Origin: Cydia pomonella
Lineage: Eukaryota; Arthropoda; Insecta; Lepidoptera; Tortricidae
DNA: 64,000 nt
Direction: 5' to 3'
Assembly: GCF_033807575.1 (NCBI RefSeq)
Contig: NC_084704.1
Coordinates: 12,175,056 to 12,239,055 of the forward strand
The translations under genes were made by a program, and so were the position numbers. Positions 9,090-21,423 of this stretch are shown here, piece after piece; within the stretch, counting starts at the first letter, position 1; each line of letters opens with the position of its first letter. The notes beneath the pieces were generated by a model. That model was not told the origin of the DNA. It did no database searches and saw only the letters and a list, made by a program, of their open reading frames with translations.

Positions 9090-11784
9090 CTAGAGTTTTG
9101 CTTGGTGCGCGGGGCCCGGGGGCCCCGCGGTGTGCATGGTGCTGTTGTTAGTATTGTTGTTTTTGTAGTTGGTGCTGTTGTTGATGTTGTTATTGATGAG
9201 TTATTGTTGTAGGTGCCGTTGTTTGAGTGAAAAAGTTTGTTTTCCAAAGGGAAGAAGTGGTGCAGTTGTACTTTTGCTGCGCGTGCGAGCATGCACTCGG
9301 CCTCGCGTATGTTGTTATTAATATTGTTGTTTATGTGTTGTTGTTGTAGTGTTTGTTGTTGTTGCTGTTGTTTAGGTGTAAAAGTTTGTGTTTTCCAAAG
9401 GGAAAAGGTAAAGCAGTTGTACTTTTGCTTGCAAGGAATGGTCCGCGTGCGAGCACGCACTCCCGCAGCTCGGCCTTCGGCCTCGCGTGCTTGGGCGATC
9501 CAGTGGGACGCTCCGGGCCTTCGGCCCTACGCGGAGCTCGGCCTTCGGCCTTCGCTAGCCTCGACGCTTCGCCGTCGGGCCTTCGGCCCGCCGGCTACGC
9601 TTATTAAGACAGTTGACTTGTTGCCGGTTCGCTTTATAACTTTTCCCGTAATTTTTGTTGTCATTAATATAAATAAGATTTGTTTTCCAAAGGGGAAAGT
9701 TAATGCGGTTGTACTTCCGCTTTGGGCCGCACTCTCGCAGCTCGGCCTTCGGCCTCGCGTGCTTGGGCGATCCAATGGGACGCTCCGTGCCTTCGGCCCT
9801 ACGCGGAGCTCGGCCTTCGGCCTTCGCTGGGTTTCGAAGCTCAGCGTCGGGCCTTCGGCCCGCCGCTTCGCTTATTAAAACACTTAACTTGTAACCGGTT
9901 CGTTCTATAAATGCATTTTTCCCGTTATTTTTAGTATAAAGAATATTTGTTTTCCAAAGGTGAAATGTAATGCGGTTGTACTTCCGCTTTGGGCCGCACT
10001 CTCGCAGCTCGGCCTTCGGCCTCGCGTGCTTGGCCCATCCAGTGGGACGCTCCGGGCCTTCGGCCCTACGCGGAGCTCGGCCTTCGGCCTTCGCTGGGTT
10101 TCGAAGCTCAGCGTCGGGCCTTCGGCCCGCCGCTTCGCTTATTAAGACACTCGGGGAGGGTTGGTTTCGCTTCCGGAGTAGTGCGGGAAGTTGGAGCTTA
10201 AACACGACCCAATAGTAAAAGTGTCTTGACAAGCTCACGTCGGGCCTACGGCCTTTGGCCTTCGGCCCGCCGTTTCGCTTGTCTAAGACACTTTTCCTAT
10301 TGGGTCGTGTTTAAGCTCCAACTTCCCCCTCTCAGGTGACGCTTCGGGCCTTCGGCCCTACGCGGAGCTCGGCCTTCGGCCTTCGCTGGCCTCGACGCGT
10401 CGCCGTCGGGCCGTAGGCCCCCCGGCTCCGCTTATCAAGACAGTCGACTTGGTAGAACGCTTGGGAGCACCGTACGCACGCAGCTCGGCCTTCGGCCTCG
10501 CTTTTAGTTACTGGGGGTTGCACGCTTGGGGGTCGGGGTGAAGGCTCCGGGCCTTCGGCCCTCCGCCGGGGTCGGCCTTCGGCCTCCCAGCCTGAAGCTC
10601 GCCCTTCGGGCTCGCTTAACCTACTTGGAAATTTGACTTTGCCCCTGTCCGCCGCCATTTTGGATTTTTCCAAAAAACTTTTTTTCATATGGTAATCTTG
10701 GCCCCCAGGCTCGCCGCATGCAAAATCTCAGCGCGCTCGGACCAACATTAAAAAAAGAAAAAAAAAAAGTCGGCCATTTTGAAATTTTTTTTGATGCAGT
10801 TTTATTTGTCTCGAGGCCCTCTATGACATTTGGTCGAGCACCCCCCACCTATCACGCACCGTTTGAGAGTTGCCATACAAAAGTAAACTGGCCATTTTTC
10901 CGCCATCTTGGATTTTTTCCAAAAATTTTTTTTTCCATAGGAGTCATTGGGGCTCCGAGATACCGCGACCGAAATTTCAGAGCGCTCGGACCTTTTTGAA
11001 GTTTTAGAAAAAAAAAAGTCGGCCATTTTGAATTTTTTTTTTCTTATTCAGATTCCACTCGGAGCCCTCTATGACATTTGGTCGAGCTCCCCCGACCTAT
11101 CTCTCACCGTTTAGCATGTGGGGGATTCGAAAAAAAATCCCATACAAATTTTTTTTCAAGCTAAAAAAAAAAAAAAAATTTTTTTCGAACGCGGGGGCCC
11201 ATATGTACCCACGTACCGGTTCTCGGCGCTCTCGGACCGTTTTGAAATTTCGGCGCCATTTTGAGTCGGCCATTTTGAATTTTTTTAAATGCCATTTCAT
11301 TCGTCTCGGGGCCCTCTATGACATTTGGTCGAGCACCCCCCACCTATCTGTCACCGTTTAAAAGTTGCCATACAAAATAAAAGTGGCCATGGTGTCCGCC
11401 ATCTTGGATTTTTTCCAAATTTTTTTTTTCCATACCGATCTAGAGGGCCCCGAGATTCCGTGACCGAAATTTGAGCGCGCCGGGACCGACTTGAAAATCG
11501 GCCGCCATTTTGAATCCGCCATTTTGAAAAAAAAATGGCGGCCTCCGAAACTGCCCGGGGTCCTCTGTGACATTTGGTCGAGCACCCCCCCACTATCTCC
11601 CACCGTTTAGCCGGGCCGTCAAACATTTTTCTGTCCCGATCCGGTAGACCGGATGTCGGATTTTTCCGGAGGTCACCGGACCGCCCCCTGTACGACCGTA
11701 CCAAACTCGAATCCCCCCCGCGCCTCCTTCCGGGAGAACAATTCGTGTCGATTAACGTTCGGGCTGCAGCTTTATATAATATAG
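9090..11784 (-). repeat. Satellite unit A3', inverted arm (2,695 bp)
   Basis: This is the reverse complement of 4733-7427, with the same unit boundaries: GAGTTTTGCTTGGTGCG at the left and CTGCAGCTTTATATAATATAG at the right. All modules of A are mirrored, including the GTT-rich tract, GC hairpins, foldback hairpin (10185-10328) and 249-bp array (about 10641-11619). That both unit ends are respected argues that A behaves as a discrete unit. A small mismatch cluster near 10405-10420 separates the arms. Confidence 0.92.
10185..10328. repeat. Long foldback hairpin in inverted arm A3'
   Basis: This is the mirror of 6189-6332, with the same ~50-bp arms around two GGCC-type palindromes. Confidence 0.85.
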
Positions 11785-11900
11785 GTAATATAAAACCTTA
11801 TAGATGCCAGAATTAGAAATACACAAAAAAAATAAGCTCGTTTTTTAGGGTTCCGTAGCCAAATGGCATAAAATGGAACCCTTATAGTTTCGCCATGTCC

Positions 11901-11939
<39 letters not shown>

Positions 11940-13445
11940 CGAGGCTTTTCTCCGTGGTCGTTAGTGCTAGAAAGCTGAAATTTGGCATGGATATATAAAT
12001 CAATAAAGCCGACAAAGTCGTACAATAAAATCTAAAAATTTAATTTTTTTTAGGGTACCTCCCCTACACGTAAAGTGGGGGTGAAATTTTTTTTTCGCTT
12101 CAACTCTAGAGTGTGGGGTATCGTTGGACAGGTCTTTCAAAACTAATAGGGGTTTTCAAGAAACATTTTTTGATAAAGTGAATATATTCGGAGATAATCG
12201 CTCCGAAAGACAAAAAAATGTGCCCCTCCCCCCTCTAACTTTTGAACCATAGGTCCAAAAAATATGAAAAAAATCGTGGAAGTAGAACTTAAGAAAGACA
12301 TTAAATGAAAACTATAGCGGACATGATAAGTTTAGCTGTTTTTGAGTTATCGCAAAAAGTTTTCCCTTCATAGTAAAAAGCCTTGTTAGGGTTCCGTAGC
12401 CAAATGGCATAAAACGGAACCCTTATAGTTTCGCCATGTCCGTCTGTCTGTCTGTCTGTCCGAGGCTTTGCTCCGTGGTCGTTAGTGCTAGAAAGCTGAA
12501 ATTTGGCATGGATATATAAATCAATAAAGCCGACAAAGTCGTACAATAAAATCTAAAAATTTAATTTTTTTTAGGGTACCTCCCCTACACGTAAAGTGGG
12601 GGTGAAATTTTTTTTTCGCTTCAACTCTAGAGTGTGGGGTATCGTTGGAAAGGTCTTTCAAAACTAATAGGGGTTTTCAAGAAACATTTTTTGATAAAGT
12701 GAATATATTCGGAGATAATCGCTCCGAAAGAAAAAAAAATGTGTCCCCCCCTCTAACTTTTGAACCATAGGTCCAAAAAATATGAAAAAAATCGTGGAAG
12801 TAGAACTTAAGAAAGACATTAAATGAAAACTATAGCGGACATGATCAGTTTAGCTGTTTTTGAGTTATCGCAAAAAGTTTTCCCTTCATAGTAAAAAGCC
12901 TTGTTTTAATTAGGTACTGATTATGCAAATTTGCCTATTTGTTTATCTCAGGTGAAAGGTAGCGTTTCATCCCTTGGTTAACAATTTACTATACTTTAAG
13001 CTCCAGTTTAGCTTATTGTGACGGAAGAGTAACTACGGAACCCTACACTGAGCGTGGCCCGACATGCTCTTGGCCGGTTATTTATTTATACTAGAGTACG
13101 ATCCTGGTAGGTTTATCTCACTACTTTTATTTCAGTAAATATACAGGCCAATTAGAGTTTTAGTTCTTTGATCTGTTTCCGATATGATAATGATCTGTCA
13201 GTGTCAAAAGTGACGTTGAATAAAAGTCACATTTGCCACTGACAAACCAGTATCATATCGGAAACAGATCGAATAACTAAGACTGGAACTGGCCTAAGTT
13301 CTCTATCATTCATTTTCCGTTGGGTTTTATTGTTTATAAATAAATAAATTAAAATTATTTCGGACATAAATCCATAGTTGTTAGTTACATTTACATTTAA
13401 CTTATAAAATAGTGTTAGTGGAATTACAAAACTAATTCTAACCTA
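11782..13445 (+). repeat. Segment B, second copy (1,664 bp)
   Basis: It is colinear with 7429-9092 at a constant offset of 4,353 bp and, by eye, essentially identical. It follows the inverted A unit directly (TATAATATAG|GTAATATAAAACC) and ends where unique sequence begins (CTAACCTACATATTT). It carries the same tandemly duplicated GGGTTCCG repeat (11848-13076) and MITE (13145-13296). The order A-B-A'-B suggests a recent inverted duplication, or a join made during assembly. Confidence 0.92.
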
Positions 13446-13971
13446 CATATTTATTTTTCTACAGTGTGGAATTTTGTCCACTGTTGCAGCAGAGGGGAGT
13501 CCCATCTATCCAACAACGTTCATGTAACGATTATTCTGTAACAAGTGTCTTTAAAACTTTACTTCAAATTCTCATCAACTTATAATATTCATGGTCCAAG
13601 CTTAGGTTAGAGTTTCGATTTGTGATTTATCTCCAAATAATTATTTTCTGTACAGTCAGCATCAATAGTAGCGGATGAAATGAAGCGCCAAATTTATTAA
13701 CCACCCTGAAATACTTTTCCAAATAGAGACATATCTCTACTTTCATTCTTTTTATCCTGCTACCCTAAGGTTGTCTGGAAGAAATAGCTTGCAGCGATAA
13801 GGCCGCCAGTTACACTTATTTAAAAGGTCAATCTGTTTTTAATTTTTTTTTGGGCTGCAATAAAGTATTTGTAACAGTCTAATTGTTTGGTATATAGATA
13901 CATAATAATCATATAATATACAGTTTTGACTCGTAGACCTGACTATATTGTCTATACCTGACTATACCTAT
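13446..13971. other. AT-rich non-coding sequence; partial MITE end
   Basis: No gene is seen. At 13652 the word GTACAGTCAGCATCAATAGTAGCGGATGAAA matches the left terminus of the MITE at 15370-15595, but no matching right end follows within a few hundred bases, so it is a fragment. Confidence 0.6.
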
Positions 13972-14113
13972 GTACAGTCACCTGCAATAATATGTTACAC
14001 AACGAAGGCCGCAAAAATATCTGACACGATCTTATTTGTAGAGCCATAAGAGCGTGTCACATATTTTTGCGGCCTTCGAAGAGTATAATATTATTGCAGA
14101 TGAGTGTATGTAC
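13972..14113. mobile_element. MITE, GTACAGTCACCTGCAATAAT type
   Basis: Terminal sequences GTACAGTCACCTGCAATAATAT and, on the other strand, GTACATACACTCATCTGCAATAATATTA form imperfect inverted repeats. A second inner stem (GAAGGCCGCAAAAATATxTGACACG) is well conserved. Length is about 142 bp with no coding capacity. Confidence 0.75.
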
Positions 14114-14506
14114 AATATGAAATATGACAGTAATGTATGAAATCAATCGAAAGGATCTATTACGATGTAAAAGTTTTCCTGACCTTGCGGAAGGAAGGGA
14201 GGCATTCCTATTTAGGAGGCAAAGCAGTTCTGGACATGCATACTGATGATCCAATGCAATCTTAATGAATACATAAACAAGGTCTACCACTCCGAAACAA
14301 ACTAATTTGAAATAAGTAATTCGTCAAAGTTAAATTAATGCCTTTACCCTGGGAAAATGGTATTCCGGACATTTGGGAGGCGTGCGCGGAGCAGTAGCCA
14401 AGACGTAGAGGGTTTGCCACTTTAAGGAAATGTAAGGGGTACACGGCCCTGTATAAAAAACTGTGGATGCTTGCCCGTGTCATGGGACGCACGCAGAGGC
14501 AGCACG
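14114..14506. other. Non-coding, nothing recognised
   Basis: Short frames exist on the minus strand (14057-14290 and 14262-14492), but they have no recognisable domain and overlap each other. I see no RNA gene or repeat boundary. Confidence 0.5.
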
Positions 14507-14700
14507 AAGGCTGGTTTTAGTGTCGCGCTGACCGTCGGTGCGGAGCGATCAGCACCGACTATTTGTATGAAATTCATGTTCGTGCGGACAACCCGTCCTC
14601 GCGGACCAGCCAGCTTTACTCTAGCACTCTCCCTAAACTTAATACATATTGGTCCGGTGCGGAGCGATCTGATGGTCAGCGCGATACTAAAACCAGCCTA
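14507..14700. mobile_element. MITE with GGCTGGTTTTAGT ends
   Basis: The left end AAGGCTGGTTTTAGTGTCGCGCTGACCGTC is mirrored at the right by GATGGTCAGCGCGATACTAAAACCAGCCT. GGTGCGGAGCGATC occurs in both halves. The ORF that crosses it at 14471-14716 is fortuitous. Confidence 0.8.
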
Positions 14701-15369
14701 TAGTAAAGACTATTGAGAGTTGATGGAATCTAAAATGTACTATTGGGTGAAATCGATGGACTAAATACGCCTGCCTAATAAAATGGTACAAATTATTCAC
14801 TAGGTTGACATACAGGCCAATTCGAACGTACACTGACATTAGAATGACATTTGAATCATGTTATTTAGTTATCGCGCATTTTGCTCGTACTTGTCTGTAC
14901 GTGTATTCAAGTTTCCTGATTTGCCTGATAGTTTCCCTCAACACGGCACATCCTCGGGAGATCTGGCAACCTTACTAAAATGAATAGGACAGTCAATGCT
15001 GCTATTGACTCCGTTAGTGATGTTAGTAAGGTTGTACCTCATCTCGTATAACTTGTCTCTTCCACCTGGGACTTCATAAAATGACAGACAATGAATCCAT
15101 AACGTATTGACGCCGTTCGATAAAGGTCTATTTATAACGGCCCGCTTCGCGGCGTGTGGTTTTGAATATTCATAATTACGTGAACTAGAACAAATGATGT
15201 TACATGCCGATGTCACATTTTATGATCGGTTGTTTACAGACTATAAATACCTGTGAGGAATTTAATAAATAAACATAAAGACAATCTTACATGAGGAGCA
15301 ATAAAAATAGCAGCACATTATGTGGATTTTTCATTTTATTTCGTGATAATTTTTAAGTAGCGCATTTTT
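14701..15369. other. Non-coding, weak inverted repeats
   Basis: Starts of repeat-like words are visible (CAGGCCAATTCGAACG at 14815, and GGCAACCTTACTAA at 14966 facing TTAGTAAGGTTGTACC at 15023), but I cannot delimit an element. No coding region is supported. Confidence 0.4.
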
Positions 15370-15595
15370 GTACAGTTAGCATCAATAGTAGCGGATGAAA
15401 CAACGCGCCAAAAGTATATGATATTCCGGATAACTTTTCCAAATATAGATAAATTGTTAAAATTCGCGTTCAAAAGTATATCTTTTACAGTCTTAGTTGT
15501 TCTATATTAAAGATACCACTTTTTGTTAAGCTATTACAGAATGGTAGATACTTATGAAACGTTATTTGATCCGCTACTTTTGATGCTGACTGTAC
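15370..15595. mobile_element. MITE, GTACAGTTAGCATCAATAGTAGCGG ends
   Basis: The left terminus GTACAGTTAGCATCAATAG pairs with the right terminus ATGCTGACTGTAC, with GTAGCGGAT / ATCCGCTAC just inside. Size is about 226 bp, non-coding. A left-end fragment of the same family is at 13652, and a shorter GTACAGTCAGC fragment is near 21684. Confidence 0.85.
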
Positions 15596-18284
15596 ATACA
15601 ATTAAATACAATCGTATTTAAAATAAAAGGGTGAATTGAAGTGTTTCCTAAGACTTTTTGAACAGCGTCTTCTGAGAGAATTTATGAGGTGTTTCTCATA
15701 AACGTACTTAGTTTTTTCTTTGTTCGATATTACACTTTTTTTATTTGACTTCACTTTGAGCTAGTGACATGGAATTTCCATTTTTGTGTAATTGCGAATT
15801 TTACAGAAATTTGTCTCCCATAGAAAAACCTCTGTCAGAAGTTAGATTGGAGAGACTTCCTGACTACCAAAGATGAACTTCAGTTTATTGGTATAATTTA
15901 CTGTTAAGATGATATTCCTAAAAGCATACAACTAGTTGTGAAAATTGAAATTCAAGTGTGGCATTGTGGAAAACGGCAGGTGAAGATTGTCAAATTGTGT
16001 TGTACAAAAAGTTACAAATGTACATTGCAACAAAAATGAGAAAACTCAAACAATCTGATATTTCTCAATATGATTTTATTGTTATTATATAGTATTTTAT
16101 CTACAGATTGCTGAAAAAAAAAAATAAACTGCTCCATAATTAGTAACAAAAAAATACTATTAATTATATAATTCACTGCCACTTTGTGTGTCTTTTCATT
16201 GATATTATTTTAAAAAGAGCCTTAGGTTCAAAATATATAAATCAGTTATCGAAATAAGAAAGAAAGTGTGTAGTTCATTTTAAACACTTGGTCTGCTTAG
16301 TAACTTCACTGTTGACTGCTGACTGTACTTAGGTACTAAGTGGACGGTTCGCGTTTAAGGGTATCAGACTACGTGACGTAACGAAGCCCAGTTTGGGAAG
16401 CCCTACATTTAGGTCTAGCTGCACTACTTTTAGGTACTGATATTAACTTGGTCAACAGCTATATCCTAACTAAATTAGAGATATCGATCTATCTTACATA
16501 AAAAACTTTACTTAATTTAATTAGTTATCAGCAAGAAGTTCACTTTGTCTGCATACATGTTCCGCTCAGTTTCACATATATGTAAGTTTGTTGTTTGTTT
16601 ATGCCGTCTTACATTGAATCTTCTAACTCCGCATTATTGTATAGATAGACAGTCACGTTACAATATTAGTCATCTGATAGTCATCAGAGTCGAAATAGCT
16701 AGGTTTCACTATTTTAGTACAAAACTTAAGTAATCTAGCAGCATTTAGAACAATTTGCTTTTAAATGCATTATATTCCTTAGGAAATCGGAAATCGAATA
16801 AAAAACTTAGCTGGCCTTAAACTTCATTTACCACAACAATGACTACTAGTATTAAAATATGTGTAGTTAAATGAGCTATTCAAAACAATCTGTTCATGAA
16901 ACAGATTATTGTTGGCTTAATCCAGAACTGGGTATTTTATTAAATTCAGTTCGGCTTGAGCCCTATTTATCGTAATAATGAATACCGTTATAAGACAGGG
17001 TATTCAAAGATTATGACACCACAGTGCTAGTATTACAAACAGTAAATTGATTTTGTGCAAAACTCAAGTTCTTAACAATCACCAATATACGGCAAAATGT
17101 TGAAAATCTACACCGATATATTTACCGCAAAATTTTAATACAATATAAATGTGTTTTATGTTTTATTAATATTTGTACTATTGTTACTAAGTAGGTAATA
17201 AATCCACTAGTTGTTCCTCCCACACCTTAATAAAATAATATAGTACGTATTAAAAGTACAACCAGACAACCGGCGGTCTTATATCGCTAAATGTTTCAAA
17301 CATAAATCCTGCATTTATCTTGCAGTCAATTTAAACTGTAGTTAGTATGAAATGGATTTACTGCAAGATATATATTAATTATGGTTAAAGCTTACTTTGC
17401 ATTGAGGGTTAATCCGCGGAAACCGGCTAGCAGTGCGATAGTCACGTAATATTTATTTTATTTAAGTAATGTTATTTACATTATTTACTGTGCTTAATCC
17501 AAAAAAAAATCCAACTGTGGACTACTGTATATTTTCGTGGGCAACTGTTATTTTTTTACTAATGGACTTTAAAAATCAGCGCCGTTATAGCGTAGCATAC
17601 CGTGACCCGTGGCAACATATATTAATATAATATAATTTATACCTATGTACGCAGTAAAAACTGTGCGTGACACTAATGATGTTCAATACATATAGGTACA
17701 GATGTTTGAAGACATCAGACTGACGGTAATCATTACGGTGCCGTAAATATGCTGCCCTTCAAATGTTATGAAGTAATTGTAGGTACGTATGCAAAATCGA
17801 TCTAAGCAATTAAAAAAGTAAATTTATTATAAAAACAAAACACTCGACTGTTACATACAGGATGTAACAGTAGAGCTATGGAGTAGTCATTAGCAATAAA
17901 ATTCAAGTCATATTCATACTCATTCTTCTATTTGATAAGTGATTTTAACTATATAATCAAGAACTAGAACTTTTACGAGTCATATTTAACCCATTCAGGG
18001 CCAGCAACTCAGCTTATGGGTCATGCTCCAACATTTCCGCAGGCCTAATAGTGACTTACATGTGAGTCCTGAAGAAATTCTGATTTAAACATAAACGAAA
18101 CATAATTTGACGTAATAACGTACGTATCAAACATTTATATAGGGTATATTACGATAAAAAAAATATAAAGAAGTATTTTTAATTAAAACAGTGCCTCATG
18201 GATCAGTGCAATATAGCAATTATACTGAAATTCTAGATACATACGTGTTACCGCTCGCCGTCGGCAGGGTGTTCATCCTCACAC
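15596..18284. other. 2.7 kb AT-rich sequence without recognisable gene
   Basis: Both strands carry only short frames with no motif. A segment around 17871-17940 (AGAGCTATGGAGT...TCATATTCATACTCATTC) is a degenerate relative of the terminal repeat of the element at 53703-54363. Nothing else is recognised. Confidence 0.5.
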
Positions 18285-18550
18285 CCTAGAACCTAAATGG
18301 TCACGTACTGTGCGGTTTAAGAGGATTTCCAACCGCGAACGCTTCGGCTGTGGAATGAGCTTCCTGCCGAGCTTTTCCCGAGGGGCTACAGTATGGGGTT
18401 CTTCAAAAAAGGAATGTACAGGTTTTTAGAGGGTCGGCAACGCGCATTGAATACCTCTGGTGTTGCAGGCGTCCATAGGCTACGGTGATTGCTTACTATC
18501 AGGCGGGCCGTATGCTTGTTTGCTATCGACGTGGTATAAAAAAAAGCAAA
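18285..18550 (+). pseudogene. LINE 3' end fragment (C-terminal ORF2 remnant plus 3' UTR)
   Basis: From about 18336 to a TGA at 18485, one frame reads TLRLWNELPAELFPRGYSMG followed by FFKKGMYRFLEGRQRALNTS. This is the LWNELP...SFKK type of C-terminal tail seen in insect LINE proteins. A frameshift near 18335 separates it from an upstream block reading WSRTVRFKR. It is followed by GGTGATTGCTTACTATCAGGCGGGCCGTATGCTTG-like tail sequence and a short A-run. Tails of the same type occur at 34250-34390 (+), 49881-50010 (-) and 52445-52557 (-). The element is strongly 5'-truncated, as is usual for LINEs, and cannot be active. The clade (CR1/Jockey-like) is a guess. Confidence 0.7.
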
Positions 18551-21290
18551 CAGAAAAATCCATATTAGAAGTTATTGACATGGCGCACGGTATGGGTCAC
18601 CGTGGCCTGGCGCTACTTGTAAAAACTTCAAATGTTTCCGTAGCAGGCTTGGATGACGGCAAGCAACATTTACCAAACCGTAGTATAATAATATTTTGTT
18701 TTGTGTGAGGGGACTGGCGACTGATTTGACAAACTGAACAGGGCCCAGGATCCGGTGTTGAAATTTTCAATTTTAGTGATATTTACCGTTATTTGCCCGA
18801 CTTATTTATTTGATCCGTGTTTTTTTCCTTGTTAAACGCCCATTAGACTATTTTAACTGCATGTTACTAAATGAAATGCATTGAATGTATTAATTAAGAG
18901 TTCGTTTAATGACGTTATATTCGATATACTCAACAGAGTTCTAGATATCTTTACATCCGCGTTCGCGCCACATGTCTTGCTGAATTTTATACCAGAATTG
19001 TCTTTAACTTTGCCATTTAAATTTCTCCGCTTATTAAAAATAGTAGATATTTTAAGAAATACTTATATTGATAGAATGATTTTTCTCTTTTATCGATCGT
19101 CATTTCGATGGTTGCAGCCCGACCCGATATTGAGAATACATGAAACAGACGTTCACTTTGTTTCATTATTATTAATAATCGTTTGTTTCAGATCCATACA
19201 ATTATTATTTGATATTTATACCTACGTTAGTTACTTAACTAGATAGTATCTACACTTTGCAAAATATATTAGATTATTGAAAACAAAATAGATGAGGCAT
19301 TTTTCTCAGAAGCCTTCAAACCATACACCGTAAGGCATGCTATAAGTTCATCCTTAAGAATAATTTACATGATTTATCTTAGTTTTCCAATCATGAACTT
19401 TTGTCTCTTTTATTATTATGTTACAAAGATTTGACCTTTACGATTTGATATTATATCGAAATAAATTCGCCTCACTTATTACTAGAAGATATTATTTTAT
19501 TAAAGCTCGAAATATGCTTGAATAGCAACAGTTACTATTTAGTAATTACCAGAGCCGATCAAAACCTAATGAAGGAATCCACTCGAACTGCCCGAACAAA
19601 AGGGACATCAATCCATAGGCAGCTATTTACGACGACCCACATATTATAAAACAAACAAAAACAAACCATAATATGCAAACAATACGGCTGATGGAAAACG
19701 AACCTGTAACTTTGTAAATCCAGACGCGACGCTTCTGTAAAAAGAGTTGGCAACAAGCTAAAATCAATCTTCTTAACAAATAATAAGGGTGTAGCGACTC
19801 GAACATTTAACTTTGTACATCCATGTGGAACGTTCCTGTAGCGAAAGCCCGTAGCATTGGTTTTCAGTCAGTGCCGCGCACGGCGCCACTGTGCACGGTG
19901 GGCGTCGTGACGCTACCAAGGAAAACCTCCGCGTCTTTTTTTACACAATAAAAAAAAAACCATTCATAATTTGAATGCCGTGTTCCAAATTCGAATTTAT
20001 TTCGATTCTAAAAGTGCGTGATGGATTTAAAAATACAAAGGTCTATTTGTGATTTGTGGTGTTGCGTTTACAAATAATGATACAAAAATAGTGTTAATAT
20101 GTATTTTACGGTATGGCGTGGCGGGTTCTTACACTGAAAATTGTTAGGTATACCGGTACGTTTGTTTTTCAATGGGTTTGCCGTAATTGGAAGTCAGATT
20201 TAGCGGATCTGTATTTTGTTTAATAATGCTTTTCGCCGAATTCTTACTTTTGATGTAGGTAGAATGGTTGCGTGTTTACTTGGAGAGTATTTGAAGTATT
20301 GAGAATTATTGCCGCCAGAAAATATACTGTTTCATACATTTGAAAGCGGGGAATTTGAATTAATTGTGTTTAAAACTTTTACAGGATAAAAATAATAATA
20401 AAAAATACCCTCGTTTTATTTTTAGTTGAAGGTCAGGTATGTTGAAACGATACTACCTTATCGTTTCGGAATAACAGATATTTTGTTTTGAAAGGTAATT
20501 TGCATCCCATTATTTTATGTGTTTATTTCTAGAACCCACAAATCAACATCATTTAAAAAAAATACTCTCTTAATACTTGCATCATCACATAATTAGGTAC
20601 ACTTTCTCTTAAAGTGATACTTAGAACTCGCTTACAAAAATATTTTATTTTAAGGAGCGGAAGATGTAAAGACTAAAACATAATAATGAATGAATGAAAG
20701 CCTTAAACATATGGAGCACAGTCATATTTGAAATTCTAATATTGCGTGCGAATTCTCCAGATTTTCAGGTGTAGAAATCGCGTGCAAAATACGACATTTA
20801 CGAGCAGAACGGCTGAAATTTTCTACACGCCAAATGCCATGGACTCCAATAATAGAATATCGGAATAAGTTTTATATTATTTAGAAAAGTTTTTGGGTAA
20901 ACTTATAAAACGAAACCCAAAAAGATTTCAATTTAGTCTCACTCAAGAACAATAGTTGTTTGTTGTTTTTTAATTAAGGTATGAGTAATAATAAGTAAAG
21001 AAACAATTAGCCGAACTCATTGAGCAATTCAAAAAACGACTGAACCTAATAAATAAATATGATCAATATCTGAAAACCAATTTTGATGTTACCTAGTTGT
21101 TGTATTTTGTATAGCGATATTTTGGTGTAACGTGTAATACTAGTTTATATGTCCCAAGTTTTGTGTAGGTAAATAGTTACAATTTTATTAATAATATGCA
21201 AACAATTATTTCAGTGTGGCGTAACATATATGTAGCTATTTGTACTGATTCGTTAGTCATTCGCCGACATCTCTTTTGAATCATTCTTCA
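18551..21290. other. 2.7 kb non-coding, nothing firm
   Basis: A 121-codon frame at 18881-19246 has hydrophobic stretches but normal AT-rich codon noise and no start context or homology I recognise. A GC-richer patch at 19850-19930 (GTGCCGCGCACGGCGCCACTG) contains small palindromes. I cannot call a gene here. Confidence 0.4.
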
Positions 21291-21423
21291 GTACAGTCAA
21301 GGAATTAAATATCCACATGGACAAAGTGCCAAAAATATGTACACACTAATGTATAGGCAATGAGGTCGTGTATACATATTTTTGGTACTTAGTCCGTGTC
21401 GATATTTATTACCTTGACTGTAC
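21291..21423. mobile_element. MITE, GTACAGTCAAGGAATTAAATATC ends
   Basis: Left GTACAGTCAAGGAATTAAAT and right ATTACCTTGACTGTAC are inverted repeats. An inner stem, AAAGTGCCAAAAATATGTA against TACATATTTTTGGTACTTA, is shared with the element at 50728-50835, so these two are related. About 133 bp, non-coding. Confidence 0.85.

Larger units (their letters stand above)
7429..9092 (+). repeat. Segment B, first copy (1,664 bp)
   Basis: This segment runs from TAGGTAATATAAAACC to CTAATTCTAACCTA. It is repeated with a constant offset of 4,353 bp at 11782-13445, with no indel between start and end. It contains a GGGTTCCG-family repeat with an internal tandem duplication, and then a 152-bp MITE. It is the spacer of the A3/A3' inverted repeat. 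The junction with the inverted arm shares the bases CTA, a short microhomology. Confidence 0.92.

Noticed and set aside
14471..14716. 81-codon ORF
   Set aside because: It spans a MITE from end to end; the reading comes from the element's inverted repeats.
18881..19246. 121-codon hydrophobic ORF as a membrane protein gene
   Set aside because: No Kozak context, splice context or recognisable family; AT-rich sequence gives Phe/Leu/Ile runs by chance.
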